In this document: positions 30,962-43,823 of the stretch, piece after piece
How the letters are laid out: each line of letters begins with the position of its first letter
Position numbering within the stretch: the stretch's first letter is position 1
Source: Rhizopus arrhizus
Lineage: Eukaryota > Mucoromycota > Mucoromycetes > Mucorales > Rhizopodaceae
DNA length: 64,000 nt
NCBI GenBank assembly: GCA_024220505.1
Contig: JAKZZE010000004.1
Span: 868,001 to 932,000, forward strand
Direction: 5' to 3'
Made by a program: the position numbers and the translations under genes
Notes under the pieces: generated by a model
Seen by the model: only the letters and a program-made list of their open reading frames with translations
What the model was told of the DNA's origin: nothing
Database searches by the model: none

Positions 30962-31288
30962 GTTTAGGTCTGGCGTTGTGGATACTTTTACAAACAAAGC
31001 AAAAATCTATAGAAAGTCTTATTGTTTCATACACTTGCACCACTGTTAATCCTTATATTTTTTGATGAGTTTTAATAAACGTTAAAATTTTCATTCATTC
31101 ATTCATTCAAAAAAAAAAAAAAAAAAGATTGCTCAAGATCTCCATATTGTATAATTTAAAGAATATTTATTTACAAGCTATATGTTATATAGTCATCACT
31201 ACATACAAACAAATTTAGTAATTTGGATTGGGCAAGTTTGGCTCCTCAATTATCGATTTTATAAAATATGACATATTTTGTACTCCAT

Positions 31289-31289
<1 letters not shown>

Positions 31290-31325
<36 letters not shown>
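31290..31325 (+). repeat. (CT)n microsatellite
   Basis: An uninterrupted CT repeat of ~30 bp, expanded relative to the copy at 23180-23205. Confidence 0.8.
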
Positions 31326-31330
<5 letters not shown>

Positions 31331-31448
31331 CTATCTTCACTCAATAAAAAGGTTCAAGAGACTCATCGATTATCAAGTTTCCTTTTTTATTTTCCATCAA
31401 AGAGATTTAGCAAAGAGCCTCAGGAACAATAGTCACAATTGGGAGAAG

Positions 31449-31870
31449 TTGTCGTATCCCAACATAATTTAAACATGATTCATATTCAAATGACAAAATC
31501 AGAGTAGTGAATGCTTTACAATATCTTTTGTATTCTTTTCATTGTTATTCAGTCATAAATAAACTTCATCTCTTTAATTCTTTGCAACTTGTTTTATGTA
31601 GCTCTTGATACAATAATATATAAAAGAGAAAAAAAGATCAACTTAAGAAATGGATATAAACAGTCCACTTGCATAACCAGGAACAGGTCTTCATACTAAA
31701 ATTTATTCATACTAGATCTACAGCTATAGTCAATTAAAGTATCTTGAAAAGGATTAAATCAAATCTTTATGAAAAGGATACAAATACTATATACAATGAT
31801 ATTAAATAAAATATATACTTTTTTTCAGTCTCATTGAATTTTATAGTCTTTTTATTTTAATGAAGAAATT
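31449..31870 (+). repeat. LTR-like repeat F, copy 2 (more complete)
   Basis: TGTCGTATCCCAACAT at the start, ATACAAATAC and TTAAATAAAATAT later, and similarity to 26940-27295. A third, shorter copy of its 3' part is at 33487-33630. Confidence 0.6.
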
Positions 31871-32080
31871 GCAAAAATACAGACACAAACAATAAATTTA
31901 GAAGGCGTAAGGGCAAATATTATTGTCTTGTGATTATATCCGATCCACTCACAGTGTAAACATTATGAAACTGATATGAAAGTAAGAATAACACTTTTTA
32001 TCTCCATAGTTTGAAGCAAAGGAATACATCCTATGTAAGCTGTACAGTGAACCTTAGTTTTTTCACTTCTTTTTTTTTTT

Positions 32081-32497
32081 ATGGGCTGCAGATCTTGCAA
32101 CAAGCCTTCAAGGCAAGCGCGCCTTCAAGGCAATGCCCTTGGGAATATGACGACTGATGAAATCAAACAAAGGCTGCAAGTCTTGCAACGAACCTCCCAA
32201 GCAAGCGCGCCTTCAAGGCAATGCCCTTTGCAATATGACGACTGAAGCAATCAAGCAAAGGCTATATGTTTTCACCTAGCTTGCCCTTCTTTCACCTCTT
32301 CCTCCGTTGCTCCTCAGACCTCTTCCTCCGTTGCTCCTCAGACCTCTTCCTCCGTTGCTCCTCAGACCTCTTTGTCCGTGGCCTCTTCGTCTATGGCTCC
32401 TTTGTCCACTTTGTTGGCTGCCCCTTCGACCGCGCCTACGATTGCGCCTACGATTGCGCCTTTGGTTGCGCCTTTGTGCCATGTTTTGACATGTCAA
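32081..32497 (+). pseudogene. Broken paralogue of the repeat-protein gene
   Basis: It starts M-G-C-R-S-C-N like the gene at 25461. An ~88-bp internal direct duplication (from 32083 and 32171, each reading GGCTGCA then CTTGCAAC and GCGCGCCTTCAAGGCAATGCCC) shifts the frame and reaches a stop near 32243. The Ala/Pro repeat region is shorter and contains a separate 24-bp repeat. Confidence 0.65.
32296..32372 (+). repeat. 24-bp tandem repeat, about three copies
   Basis: Units of CCTCTTCCTCCGTTGCTCCT plus CAGA repeat inside the broken paralogue. Confidence 0.7.
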
Positions 32498-32713
32498 TAA
32501 GATACAGTTTTTATTGTCCTGATCTCTATCTTTACAAGTAAGCTTGAATAAGAATATGTTCTTATAATTAGTAACTACCCTAAATAATGTGTTTCAGTTT
32601 ATATCTAGACAGTTTATTACTGTGAGATTATCTTTACATGTCAAATCATATCGGGTCTGGGACTATATCTTTTTTACAAATAAGTTTGGGGGGAATAAGA
32701 ATAGATCCTGATA

Positions 32714-32842
32714 ATTAGTAGCCACCCCGATTAGTAGCCACCCTGATTAGTAGCCACCCTGATTAGTAGCCACCCTGATTAGTAGCCACCCTGATTAGTA
32801 GCCACCCTGATTAGTAGCCACCCTGATTAGTAGCCACCTTGA
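32714..32842 (+). repeat. 16-bp minisatellite, eight copies
   Basis: GATTAGTAGCCACCCT repeats about eight times almost perfectly. It sits in one of two diverged copies of a longer sequence; the single-copy version (ATAATTAGTAACTACCCT, then AATAATGTGTTTCAGTTTATAT) is ~145 bp upstream at 32567. Confidence 0.85.
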
Positions 32843-33639
32843 ATAATATTTTTCAATTTATATCTAAGTGATTTGTAGCTAACATTTTATAAACCATCCT
32901 TATCCATGCCTAAATCATCGATCGTAACTATCTTTTATCATCTAATCTCACGTCCTGCTCAAACTAATATAAATAGTCTTGAAATCCTTCTATAGTAAAA
33001 CCATTCGGCTTTAGAACTATTGTTCGGTTTCGTTCATTCTCCTTTGTATTTTTATACTTAACACGCTTTATTTTTGTTGTATCTTCGGTTGCTCCTTTGC
33101 CAGATTGAACAGTTCACACAAATTATGCAGTAGGCTGCATGGAGAAGAAAATGAAAATTTTAAATAGTAATTAAAGGCTTCGGCCAATCTATGTATTATC
33201 TTCTTTTCCTTGAATTTGACTTTTTATATATATCTTTGTTTAACTCCAGCCTCAAATGACTTGTATTACTTTTATTTCAGGTACAGTATGTTATAGAACA
33301 GTATCTGATGATAACAGACATTGAATGAAAGATAATGATTTAAATTTCTGCTAAGTGATATATTCTTCTTCTTTATGAATAAGACAATCAGTGTTAGATT
33401 CATTCTATACAGTAAACATGAATAATAGATAGTAATGATCTTTACTATTGATTATTACTATAAATGAATAATAATGGATTAAGTGTAGCTATAGTTAATG
33501 CATCTTGGAAAAGATTAGATCGAATCTTTATAAAAAGGATATAACTACTAGGTATAGTGATGTTCAATAAAAGATAAAGATTTTTTTTTAGTTTCGTTGA
33601 ATTTTATAATCTTTTTATTTTAACAAGCAAGTGCACAGA

Positions 33640-34300
33640 CTTCCAATGTAGAATTAGACAAAGGACTTTTTTTGTAAAGATGTCTTCTTGTAAGCGTATA
33701 GTTCATTCAGTATCAAGAATTAAATAAGGAACAGAAATAACGGCCTTCAACGAAAATAATAATAATAATAAAAAAAGTAAATACTTCTCAAATTGCTTGG
33801 TGATTGTTAAGATTGCATATTTGGAAAGAAAGAAAAAATTATTAAGCTTAAACATTTACTTGAAAATAAAATTAAAGTCCAAATGGACGCATGATACTTT
33901 ATGTTCATTGTTTTGGCCCGGATCAAATCAAGAAATGAGTGGAAGCTAAAAACCCTTATAAGGATGTTTGGGTTACTGAAAAATTATGTTTAAACAAGAA
34001 TTTTATAGCTAATTTAAACCTCAATTAGGCGCATGATGTCCAATTAGATATAGGACCAAGAGTAGAAATGATAGAGAAGGGAAGAGAAATGGGTGCAAGT
34101 GTTAGGAACACTACCTACTCCTTTTCATTGACTCACAATATGGCATCGAAATGCTAATATTCTTGATGCATCTCTTTCTATAGTTATAGCACATTTTTCT
34201 CCGATTTGATCGTACAAGCTTGAGATTACACAGCCTCCAAACCAGAGAAATGCGACATCAATTTTCTTTTTACCTCTTCAAGAGCTATCGACGGACTTTC
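33640..34300. other. Intergenic AT-rich DNA
   Basis: I see no gene. An (AAT)n stretch lies near 33755-33770. Confidence 0.4.
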
Positions 34301-34309
34301 ATCAATTCC

Positions 34310-34737
34310 TTTTACAAAAAAAAAAAGACGGACTTTCATCAAACAACTTCATAATGAAGTCAGACTGTGCCTGAAAAGGTTTTTTGGGGTCAGTGACACC
34401 TTCTTTTTTTTTTGGAGTATGGCCCAGGAAGTACAGAACTACTCCTATTGTTGAAGTCATCCAATGGTTTATATCTTGTACTGCAAAGAATATCACATAA
34501 TTTGACAGCCTTAGGAATAGTCATTCCTTATTCCTGCAGAGCACGGATAAAGCATACAATCTGGTCGACTGCATATTTTTTATACTGTTTGTTAGGACCC
34601 ATTTTAGTACTACGCAACTCCACAATGATTTCTTTTATTAATTTTTCCGTTGGTTCTGGATATACCTTACTCATTGTTTCAAAATGAATCAACTTTGTTA
34701 AATTTTCATGCTCGATTGCAACTTCATCAATGTTCAT
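34310..34737 (-). pseudogene. Remnant of a DDE-type transposase N-terminal helix-turn-helix
   Basis: The minus strand encodes Y-A-V-D-Q-I-V-C-F-I-R-A-L-Q-E, a stop, then G-M-T-I-P-K-A-V-K-L-C-D-I, a homeodomain-like HTH as in Tc1/mariner-type transposases. A frameshift leads to a K-K-K-E-G-V-T-D-P-K-K segment. The catalytic part is absent. The family call is tentative. Confidence 0.45.
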
Positions 34738-34967
34738 TTCGACGTTCTTACTAAGAAAAGGTTTATTTTCAGGATAATAGCAAATAATATCCAGGGTGTA
34801 TTAAAGATAAGTCTCAAAAAAAGTTTGCAAAGTCTATAAAGACAAAAAGATCATCTAAAAATAAATTCATTCGTTCAAAACAATTTCAATCACATCCGAA
34901 AACATTGTATTTTTTCTTTAAAGCCCAGAATAATTACTCATTTCTCTGTTTCTTTTTAACAATTTAA

Positions 34968-36772
<1,805 letters not shown>

Positions 36773-36778
36773 ATAAAA

Positions 36779-38587
36779 TCATGTTACAAACCGAGAACCT
36801 TTACGCTGCATTGAGTAATATTTATAACGGCAGGCATGCTCTGATCTGTTTGTACCCAACGCTTTGGCTACTTCAGGCCACATGCTCCCCTGCTGTGTTT
36901 GTATCTTTTTTTTTTGAACCAGCTCAATCAATCTCAAGACCTCCTCAGAATCCCAACGTCCTCGTTTCACAGAAGGATCCAAGCTAACCTCCCATCGCTT
37001 TTGACATTGTTTGGCTGATCTATCTTGCATCATGTTTGACACCGACCGCCAATCGATCCCTTCCGATGATGTGGATTGTTGGATGGAAAATGAGAGGGCC
37101 TTGTCTTCTTCTTCTGACCAGCCCTGTCTCCCAAAGAGATCCTCTTTGGATTTCGGCTTTCGATGATTCCACCAGCGCATGATATGCTCGGGTTTTGTCT
37201 GAGCAGGTAAATAAGTCATCTGGATGGCTTGCCAGTTGGGACCAAACATCTGATAGCCTTCCCAAACAAGTAATTTCTCGACTGATGTCAAGGGTTTACC
37301 AGTGATGTTTTGAGGGTATCGAAGGACGCGTCTGTAGCGAGAGGCGCACTGAATCTTTGTCCTGAACGGCACATGGGCAGCAACCTGGCTCCAGTCCGAG
37401 GTGCCATAGGTCTCGACGGCAGTCAGCAGAGCCGCATCTTCTTTGGCTGTCCAGAAACCCCGTTTGATGTCCTGCTTTGAAAGATGCTGTTCAAATTGAA
37501 CTCTGCATTGACTCGGACTTCGGTTCATTTGTTTTGAGATGGCCTGCCAATCTTGACCTTCCTGGTCAACCCACGCTTTTAATTGCTCTATCTCTGTTCT
37601 ATCCCAGGGACCTTGTCTATAGACTTGCAGACCTTGCTTGGGATCCAATTTGATGGCAGGTTGTCGATCTAGCCAGTGACAGACGAGCAAAGCGATCCTT
37701 TGTCTCCACTGATACACGTTCTCTGTGTCTGTGCGCTTCAGCTCATCGCTGTGAAACGCAACGAGTTCCTTGTCCCGCAAGGTCGCGTTGAATTTCTGAA
37801 GACAAGAAAGATTACTTCGACCGGGCATCTCTTGTGCCGCCTTGACCAATTGACCTTTGGCATGGATGAGATGCTGCCAAAAGAGCCTTGTCTCTTCCTT
37901 GGACCAGGCGGCCTTGTTCAGTCCTGGATCCATCTCCGTGGTCCATTTGATCTGACACTGCTCCGGCAATCGACCTTGGATTCCTTCAGCAACCTTGTTC
38001 CAATCCTCTTGACCGTACATGATGGTACGTCGAAGTAATAAATCCAGTTCCTGCTCTGACCAAGCGCTCTTGATCACGTCCGGTGCAAGGTTTTGTCTGT
38101 AGCGTGCTCTGACCTGACTACGTGTGCGGTGAGGTAAATACGTTTCGGCAATCTTTGTCCATGCCTTGAGTCCAAACCGTTCGACGCCTTCCAGCAGCAA
38201 GCCATCTTCTTCCTCTGTCCAAGCGACCCGCTGTCGGCTCCGTCCGGTCCATTCGTTCGCTATCCTTCGAGGTGTTCTGTGAGGCAAATAGGCTTGGCTG
38301 ATTTCTGCCCAGTGACCTGTACCCACTTTGGCAACGGCCTTTTGGAGAATTTGTCTTTCTGATTCACTAAATGGACCTGTCTTGATGTTAGGGTTGAGAT
38401 TCTCTACCCAACGTATCTGACACTGCTTTTGAGAACGGTGAGGTAAACAGTGCTGAACGATTTCGGACCATTTCTTGCCGTTATGCTGAACATATTTCTT
38501 TAAAAGATCGTCTTCCCAAGGTAGCCATTTTTGTGAATGAATAAAACGAGTGAATTGTAAAAAGGATCTTTGACAAGTGGTCAGCAT
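36779..38587 (-). CDS. Multi-Myb/SANT-repeat protein (about ten repeats)
   Basis: Single exon, 602 residues. It has ten Myb/SANT-like repeats, five in tandem from residue ~20 to 270, a spacer, then five more (~328-595). Each has spaced aromatic residues (W..W..W/Y) and L-P-H-R-T or R-S-x-x-Q-C-x-x-R-W-type recognition-helix sequences. This recalls SNAPC4 and related multi-Myb DNA-binding proteins, but I cannot name an orthologue. The N-terminus (M-L-T-T-C-Q-R-S-F-L-Q-F-T-R-F-I-H-S) has no acidic residue and looks like a mitochondrial presequence. It converges with the kinase gene at 34971, with only 6 bp between stop codons. Confidence 0.88.
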   Translation of the reverse strand: MLTTCQRSFLQFTRFIHSQKWLPWEDDLLKKYVQHNGKKWSEIVQHCLPHRSQKQCQIRWVENLNPNIKTGPFSESERQILQKAVAKVGTGHWAEISQAYLPHRTPRRIANEWTGRSRQRVAWTEEEDGLLLEGVERFGLKAWTKIAETYLPHRTRSQVRARYRQNLAPDVIKSAWSEQELDLLLRRTIMYGQEDWNKVAEGIQGRLPEQCQIKWTTEMDPGLNKAAWSKEETRLFWQHLIHAKGQLVKAAQEMPGRSNLSCLQKFNATLRDKELVAFHSDELKRTDTENVYQWRQRIALLVCHWLDRQPAIKLDPKQGLQVYRQGPWDRTEIEQLKAWVDQEGQDWQAISKQMNRSPSQCRVQFEQHLSKQDIKRGFWTAKEDAALLTAVETYGTSDWSQVAAHVPFRTKIQCASRYRRVLRYPQNITGKPLTSVEKLLVWEGYQMFGPNWQAIQMTYLPAQTKPEHIMRWWNHRKPKSKEDLFGRQGWSEEEDKALSFSIQQSTSSEGIDWRSVSNMMQDRSAKQCQKRWEVSLDPSVKRGRWDSEEVLRLIELVQKKKIQTQQGSMWPEVAKALGTNRSEHACRYKYYSMQRKGSRFVT

Positions 38588-38671
38588 GTCAATATTAAAA
38601 AAAAAAAAAAAAGAAAGACTTTGAACTCCTCCTTTTTTCCTGCCTTTTTTTTTAAGAAAAAAAAATAGAAA

Positions 38672-39576
38672 ATGTCAAGAAAACGTATATTTTCACAAGC
38701 AGTTGAAGATTCATCAGATAGATCAGCTATTCCAATTAGTAAATCAAAACCTGATCTTGTAGATGGTATACCTATTTCAGGAGAAGACTATCTTCTTCTT
38801 GTAAGGTAAATAATAATGAACCTGTAGATCTTTTTTTTTGTTGCTCATTGAAAAAAAAAAAAAAGACAACAAGCCAACAAGTGTGCTAAAACAGCAGTTG
38901 CACCACCCCCAAAAGAAATCAAAAAAGTACAGCTACCTTCTCATTTTCAGTTTTTTAATAACAGTTCGACAACAGATGAAAAAGATCAAGCGTGTGAAGT
39001 TTGGAAGCAAGGCGTGATTCAACCTTTTAAATCCTATCAAAAGGTATTCTAATGCAACTCGTACAAAAAAAAAAATTAAAAATGTGCGGTGTCAATAGTT
39101 TATGCAGACAAATAAAAAGATGGCGAATAAGAAAGAGATTAAAACAATAGAAGAGGGAAAACAATTAGTTTACCCAGAATCCAAAAGCGCAGATCATGCA
39201 AATTTGGCTTCGAGCTTGTCACAGGTAAATCAGTGAAAAAGTTCAAGCCACGTTTAATCAGTTTTGTATATGATAGCATAGTATATTGAACTTGTTAAAA
39301 TATCACATACAATGGCTTAATCTAGATGAATTTGAACAACAGGTAAAAATAGGAGGGTTGACAAGCCAAAAAAAAAAAGCTAAAAGTTGTTAGTGCTTGT
39401 ATTTATTTGGTTTGTTGGTTTATTTGGATCCAGTGCTAACATCACAAAATATATCGATTCTAAGAGATTTATCAAGGAAATGTATTGAATTGAGAAGTAA
39501 AGTGGCAAATAAAGCGCCATTGAATATAATTATCACTATTATTGCTGAAATTTATGGCCAAGTCGATCTAAAGTGA
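38672..39576 (+). CDS. Gemin2/SIP1-like SMN-complex protein
   Basis: Five exons (38672-38805, 38866-39043, 39099-39224, 39277-39342, 39394-39576) give 228 residues. It has the Gemin2 pattern: I-S-G-E-D-Y-L-L-x-V-R near residue 40, a long helical middle, H-I-Q-W-L, and a C-terminal L-Y-L-F-G-L-L-V-Y-L-D-P-V-L block followed by L-R-D-L-S-R-K-C. Expected role: assembly of the Sm ring on spliceosomal snRNAs with SMN. Short for the family but all blocks align. It is divergent from the Myb gene, with ~85 bp between start codons. Confidence 0.82.
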
Positions 39577-39705
39577 AAAAAAGAAAAAGGAAACCTAAAA
39601 ATAAATAAGCCTAAATTGTTTCATTTATCAATTTCCCGAGAAAAAAAAAAGGAACGAAAATATTTTTCTACTTCTTTTTTCTTTTTCTTTTTTATTTTGT
39701 TTTTA

Positions 39706-41918
39706 ATGTATAACAGATCAAGTAAAAATTTAAGTCCTGAACAAGAAGTAAATAAATAAATTAAATGATAAACCTGTCAAAATAATTACGATAATGGATA
39801 GATTGTCAGTATCGAGGCACAATTTGAATTTGTTAATAAAGTTTTAAAATGGAGTATATTAGACTTGGATAGATTTATTTCTACTTTAAAAGCAAGGTAG
39901 ATGATAAATAGACATAAAAAGGTTTTATTTTTAATAATTCTAAACAGGATATCAGCGGAAGAAGCTTACGTACTTGCACTTTCCAAAATAACAAAAAACA
40001 ATAACACCAGCTACAATAACAATAGCAGCAGCAATAGCAATACATCTAATACATCGATTATAAATTCAAATAATTCATCTTTGAGTACGATCCCAATTCA
40101 TCCTACAACAACCAATCATTCTATTGCCACAGATAATCATTATTTTGGCGATTATACAACACTATTTGAAAAGACAACTTATCACTATGAATTTTCCATT
40201 GAAAAGAAAATACAAGGACGTAAAGAATTTTTAAATTGTTTAAAGTATCAGACTGAATTATTAGTAAAAGTCAAGGCAAGTATGTAAGAGTAACAGAAAG
40301 ATTTATGCTAATTTTACTGATAGGAAAATCACGAGCAAAGAAGAAAGACAGTAAAAGCAGTTTTAAATGAAAAGAATACAAATTATTTAAATTACAGAAC
40401 AAAGGATATTATCAAGGTAAATCATCTCGAATCACAAATGAGGCAGTGACTGATACACAAGAGAGAAGCTTCATAGAGCGTATTTTAATAAATGTGCAGA
40501 ATATGTCAGTCTTCAGCAACAAGTACTTATTTCTTCACACGACGAAAGATTCTCTATACCATCCTCACCAGATCCTTCCTTTCTATCTCCATCCAACAAT
40601 GACGAACAGCCAGCCGGCCGACTGTCTTCAGACAGTGTGCGTACAGTGGAATCCATTTCTTCACACAGCAAAAAGAATGGTATGTCTGGCTTAATCACTC
40701 AAATGAGGTCTCAATTAGCAAACGCTGCTGCCGCTGGCGATCCATCGAAATTGACAGCCAGATTGGCCAGATTGAAAAAGGAAGTGTATGACACAGATCA
40801 AGAGTATAGACAAGGTATCAGAACATTAGAATCATTAAGAAAAATTCAAATCGATACAGCTGCACATGCTATTCGAGTAAATTAAAAAAAGTTATTGATT
40901 GCACTTTATTTAAAAACATATTATAGCATGTGGAAGCACTTTTACTTGGAAAATCAGATGCTGTTAGAGCAGTCGTATTGACTATATCAAAACAAGAACA
41001 AGAAACACTTGCTACGGAAGCCAATGTAAAGAAGGATGAATAGCAAACAAGAAGACTTACTCTTTTTCTTTTTAGTTGGTTAAAGATACACTGGAGGTAT
41101 TGGATCAAATGGACGCTAAAAAGGATTTGGAACGCTTTTTAATGGAATATGAAAAATTGGGATTTATTAAACCCCGAACTATCTGCTACGAAAATTACTA
41201 TTATGGAAAATGCAAGGATCTCTTGTTTGGATGTCATCTCAATGATTATTCCAGTGAACATAATAGGACGGTACCATTGGTAGTGACGAAATGTATCCAA
41301 CAAGTGGAATTATTGGGTGGATTAGAAAAGGAAGGCATCTACAGAGTCTCGGGTAGACAGACCAATATTGATCTATTGAAAAGCGAGTTTGAAAAGGATG
41401 AAGAACTCGTAGAGCTGGTGGATTCCAAATATGATGTGTTTACAGTGGCGTCTGTATTAAAGTTGTTTCTAAGGGAACTTAAGAAACCCTTACTTGATTT
41501 ATCAACAAACGAACGTGCTACTTATTCAAGTAAAAAGGAAAAGAGTAAATAAATAATAAAATACTGAATTTTAGTTTATTGTATAGAACTGGAGGATTTC
41601 GAAGATCGTAAGAGGGTACTTGAAAAATCAATTGATAGTCTATCAAAAGCAGAAAAAGATACTTTAAAAACATTAATTATTCACTTGGCAAAGTAAGTTT
41701 AAAAATGGGGTAACAGAGTAGTACAGTAACTGACTCATAATAGGGTGGAGGCACGCTCCGATATAAATAAAATGAATATTAAAAATCTCTCTCTTATGTT
41801 CGCTCCTGCAATATTTCATGATCATACACAAGCAGACAACACGAGAGACTGGTATGCACTCAAGATACTTCAAGATCTTGTTCAAAACTATCAAACGCTA
41901 AATTGCTTTCAACGATAA
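39706..41918 (+). CDS. F-BAR-like/RhoGAP protein
   Basis: Nine exons (39706-39747, 39802-39896, 39948-40275, 40324-40416, ~40466-40876, 40927-41025, 41076-41529, 41587-41692, 41744-41918) give ~600 residues. The N-terminal half is helical and F-BAR-like, with an Asn/Ser-rich insert (about residues 60-100). The C-terminal half is RhoGAP: G-I-Y-R-V-S-G with the arginine finger, K-L-F-L-R-E-L-K-K-P-L, and N-I-K-N-L-S-L-M-F-A-P. The layout is like yeast Rgd1/Rgd2, which turn off Rho GTPases at membranes. Intron 3 (40276-40323) uses a GC donor (AAG|GCAAGT); GT alternatives break the frame. The exon 5 start is chosen by frame among closely spaced AGs. Confidence 0.85.
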
Positions 41919-42155
41919 AAAAAAAATGGCTCTCCTTTTTCACCTCACAGGTTAAAGTCAATAAAAGATGACAAGAGATTGTTTTTACCTGAATTGAAAG
42001 GGTTTATGTGAAACGATATTACGCAAATTTCTTTATATAGAAATAAAGCAAAGACCGATCGGTGTCCTTTTCTTCCGCGCTCTTCTGTCTGTGTTTGAAT
42101 CCAATGCTTTTTATAGCTTGTCTTTTTTTTTGTGTTCTTTTTGTTTTCATACAAA

Positions 42156-43823
42156 ATGAATCAATCAATTCAATCTATTGTAGATAAAGTACTTCCTTCA
42201 CTCAACCTTATTCAAGACAAGGTAAATGAATACATGGAAAAATATCTCGACAGATCTCCACCATCACAAAAGACAGTCGTCCTTGGCCTATCCAGCGCAG
42301 TCTCCATTTATTGTCTATCGAAATACATCGTCTACCGTCTCTACCTGCACCCACTCCGACACATGCCTGGTCCTCCAGTCGACTGGATCCCATTCTTTGG
42401 CAATTTCCGTGAAATCGTTCGATCCGAAGCAGGCGCTCCACACAAACGATGGACAGAACAGTACGGCGGTATCTTTCTTTATCACGGTGAGTGGAATCAA
42501 CCCCGGGTGATTGTGACAGATCACAAGCTACTCAAGCAAGTCTTGACAACACAAGAGTACGATTTCATAAAGACACCGGCCACGGCTAAATTCCTTAAAC
42601 GTTTCTTGGGGAATGGGCTCTTGGTGGCTGAGGGCGAAGTACACCGATTTCAACGAAAGATGCTGAACCCTGCCTTTTCAGTACAGTCCATACGATCCAT
42701 GGTACCCCTGATGGCCAAGCCCGGTTTACGACTGCGCAATCTTTGGCTGGAGGCGATCCAGTCGAGTGAAAAGGAGTTTACAGAGGTCGAGGTCTCCAAG
42801 GGTCTTTCCCTGGCCACGCTGGACGTCATTGGACTAGCAGGCTTTGGCCAAGATCTGAAATCGTTAGAACATGCCGGGACAGATCAGCAAAGTAAGCTGA
42901 GTCAAGCTTATCTTCATATCTTTTCAAACGATCTCTCCCTTATGCGTATCCTGACCTTGCTGTTCCCCGTCCTGAGATTTTTACCCACCGAACGGAACAG
43001 AAAGATCCGACGAGACTTGCGATGGTTGGAAGAAGAGAGCAAGGCTTTGGTTCAGGCTGGTATCGAAAGAGCCGCAGTGGAGAAGGAGGATGGAAAGCCA
43101 AAGGATTTACTGGCGCTGATGGTGAATTTGATTGATGATGACACAGGCAAAGGATTTACCGCGGAAGAATTAAGAAATCAATGCTTGACCTTTTTGGCCG
43201 CAGGGTAAAATAGACGGAGACGGATAAATTTTTTCTAGTGTGCTCACTTTATGATTAGGCATGAGACGACAAGTGTCAGTCTCAGTTGGTGTCTTTGGTT
43301 ACTAGCTCAAAATCAAAAGATTCAAGACAGTCTAAGAAAAGAAGTAAACGATCTGTTTACGACGGATGACATTCCCACCTATGAAGAAATCAACGCACTT
43401 CCCTTGCTCACCAACGTCTGTCGAGAGACCCTTCGTCTGATCCCTCCTGTGCCCGTCACAAGCCGAGTCACTCGCGCACCCGTCGTGCTGGGTTCCTACG
43501 CCCTTCCCAAAGGAACCATCCTCTTCTTGTCCTTGATTGTCAATCATCATTCAAAAGAGATTTGGGGAGAAGATGCAGAAGAGTTCAATCCTTATCGTTG
43601 GGAGACAGAGAAAATTGGAAACGCCTATCAATATTTACCCTTCTTGGCCGGTGGACGACAATGTATTGGATATAAATTTGCATTGGTTGAAATGAAATTA
43701 CTATTGGCTTTACTTATTAAGGATATTCAATACTTTGAAAAGCCAGGATTTAAGGTGATAAAGAAGCAGCAACTTACACTAAGACCTGCTCCTAATATGA
43801 CTTTATGGTTGAAAGCTATTTAA
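42156..43823 (+). CDS. Cytochrome P450 monooxygenase
   Basis: Exons 42156-43204 and 43259-43823 are split by a 54-bp intron inside the A-G-H-E-T-T-S codons, giving 537 residues. An N-terminal membrane anchor (about residues 43-62) precedes P-G-P-P. It has an I-helix A-G-H-E-T-T-S, E-T-L-R (ExxR), the N-P-Y-R-W region, and the heme loop F-L-A-G-G-R-Q-C-I-G with the ligand Cys. All key residues are present. Likely an ER-bound fungal P450; substrate unknown and family number not assignable here. Confidence 0.95.

Larger units (their letters stand above)
27296..31410. repeat. Duplicated unit, copy 2
   Basis: It matches 19499-23290 apart from point changes, the solo LTR at 28667-29000 and different lengths of simple repeats. 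The right boundary is AGAGATTTAG at 31410. Confidence 0.8.
31873..33486. repeat. Gene-containing duplicated block, copy 2
   Basis: It matches the flanks of copy 1 (25065-25250; 26165-26480). It contains a broken paralogue of the repeat-protein gene and an extra ~650 bp with the 16-bp minisatellite. Confidence 0.65.

Noticed and set aside
32276..32497. Arg/Asn-rich minus-strand ORF
   Set aside because: It is an antisense reading of the GC-richer repeat in the broken paralogue.
32714..32842. CRISPR array
   Set aside because: The units are contiguous 16-bp repeats without spacers, in a eukaryotic genome; it is a minisatellite.
40446..40694. Alternative frame in the RhoGAP gene
   Set aside because: It does not continue into the frame that carries the coiled-coil and RhoGAP domain.
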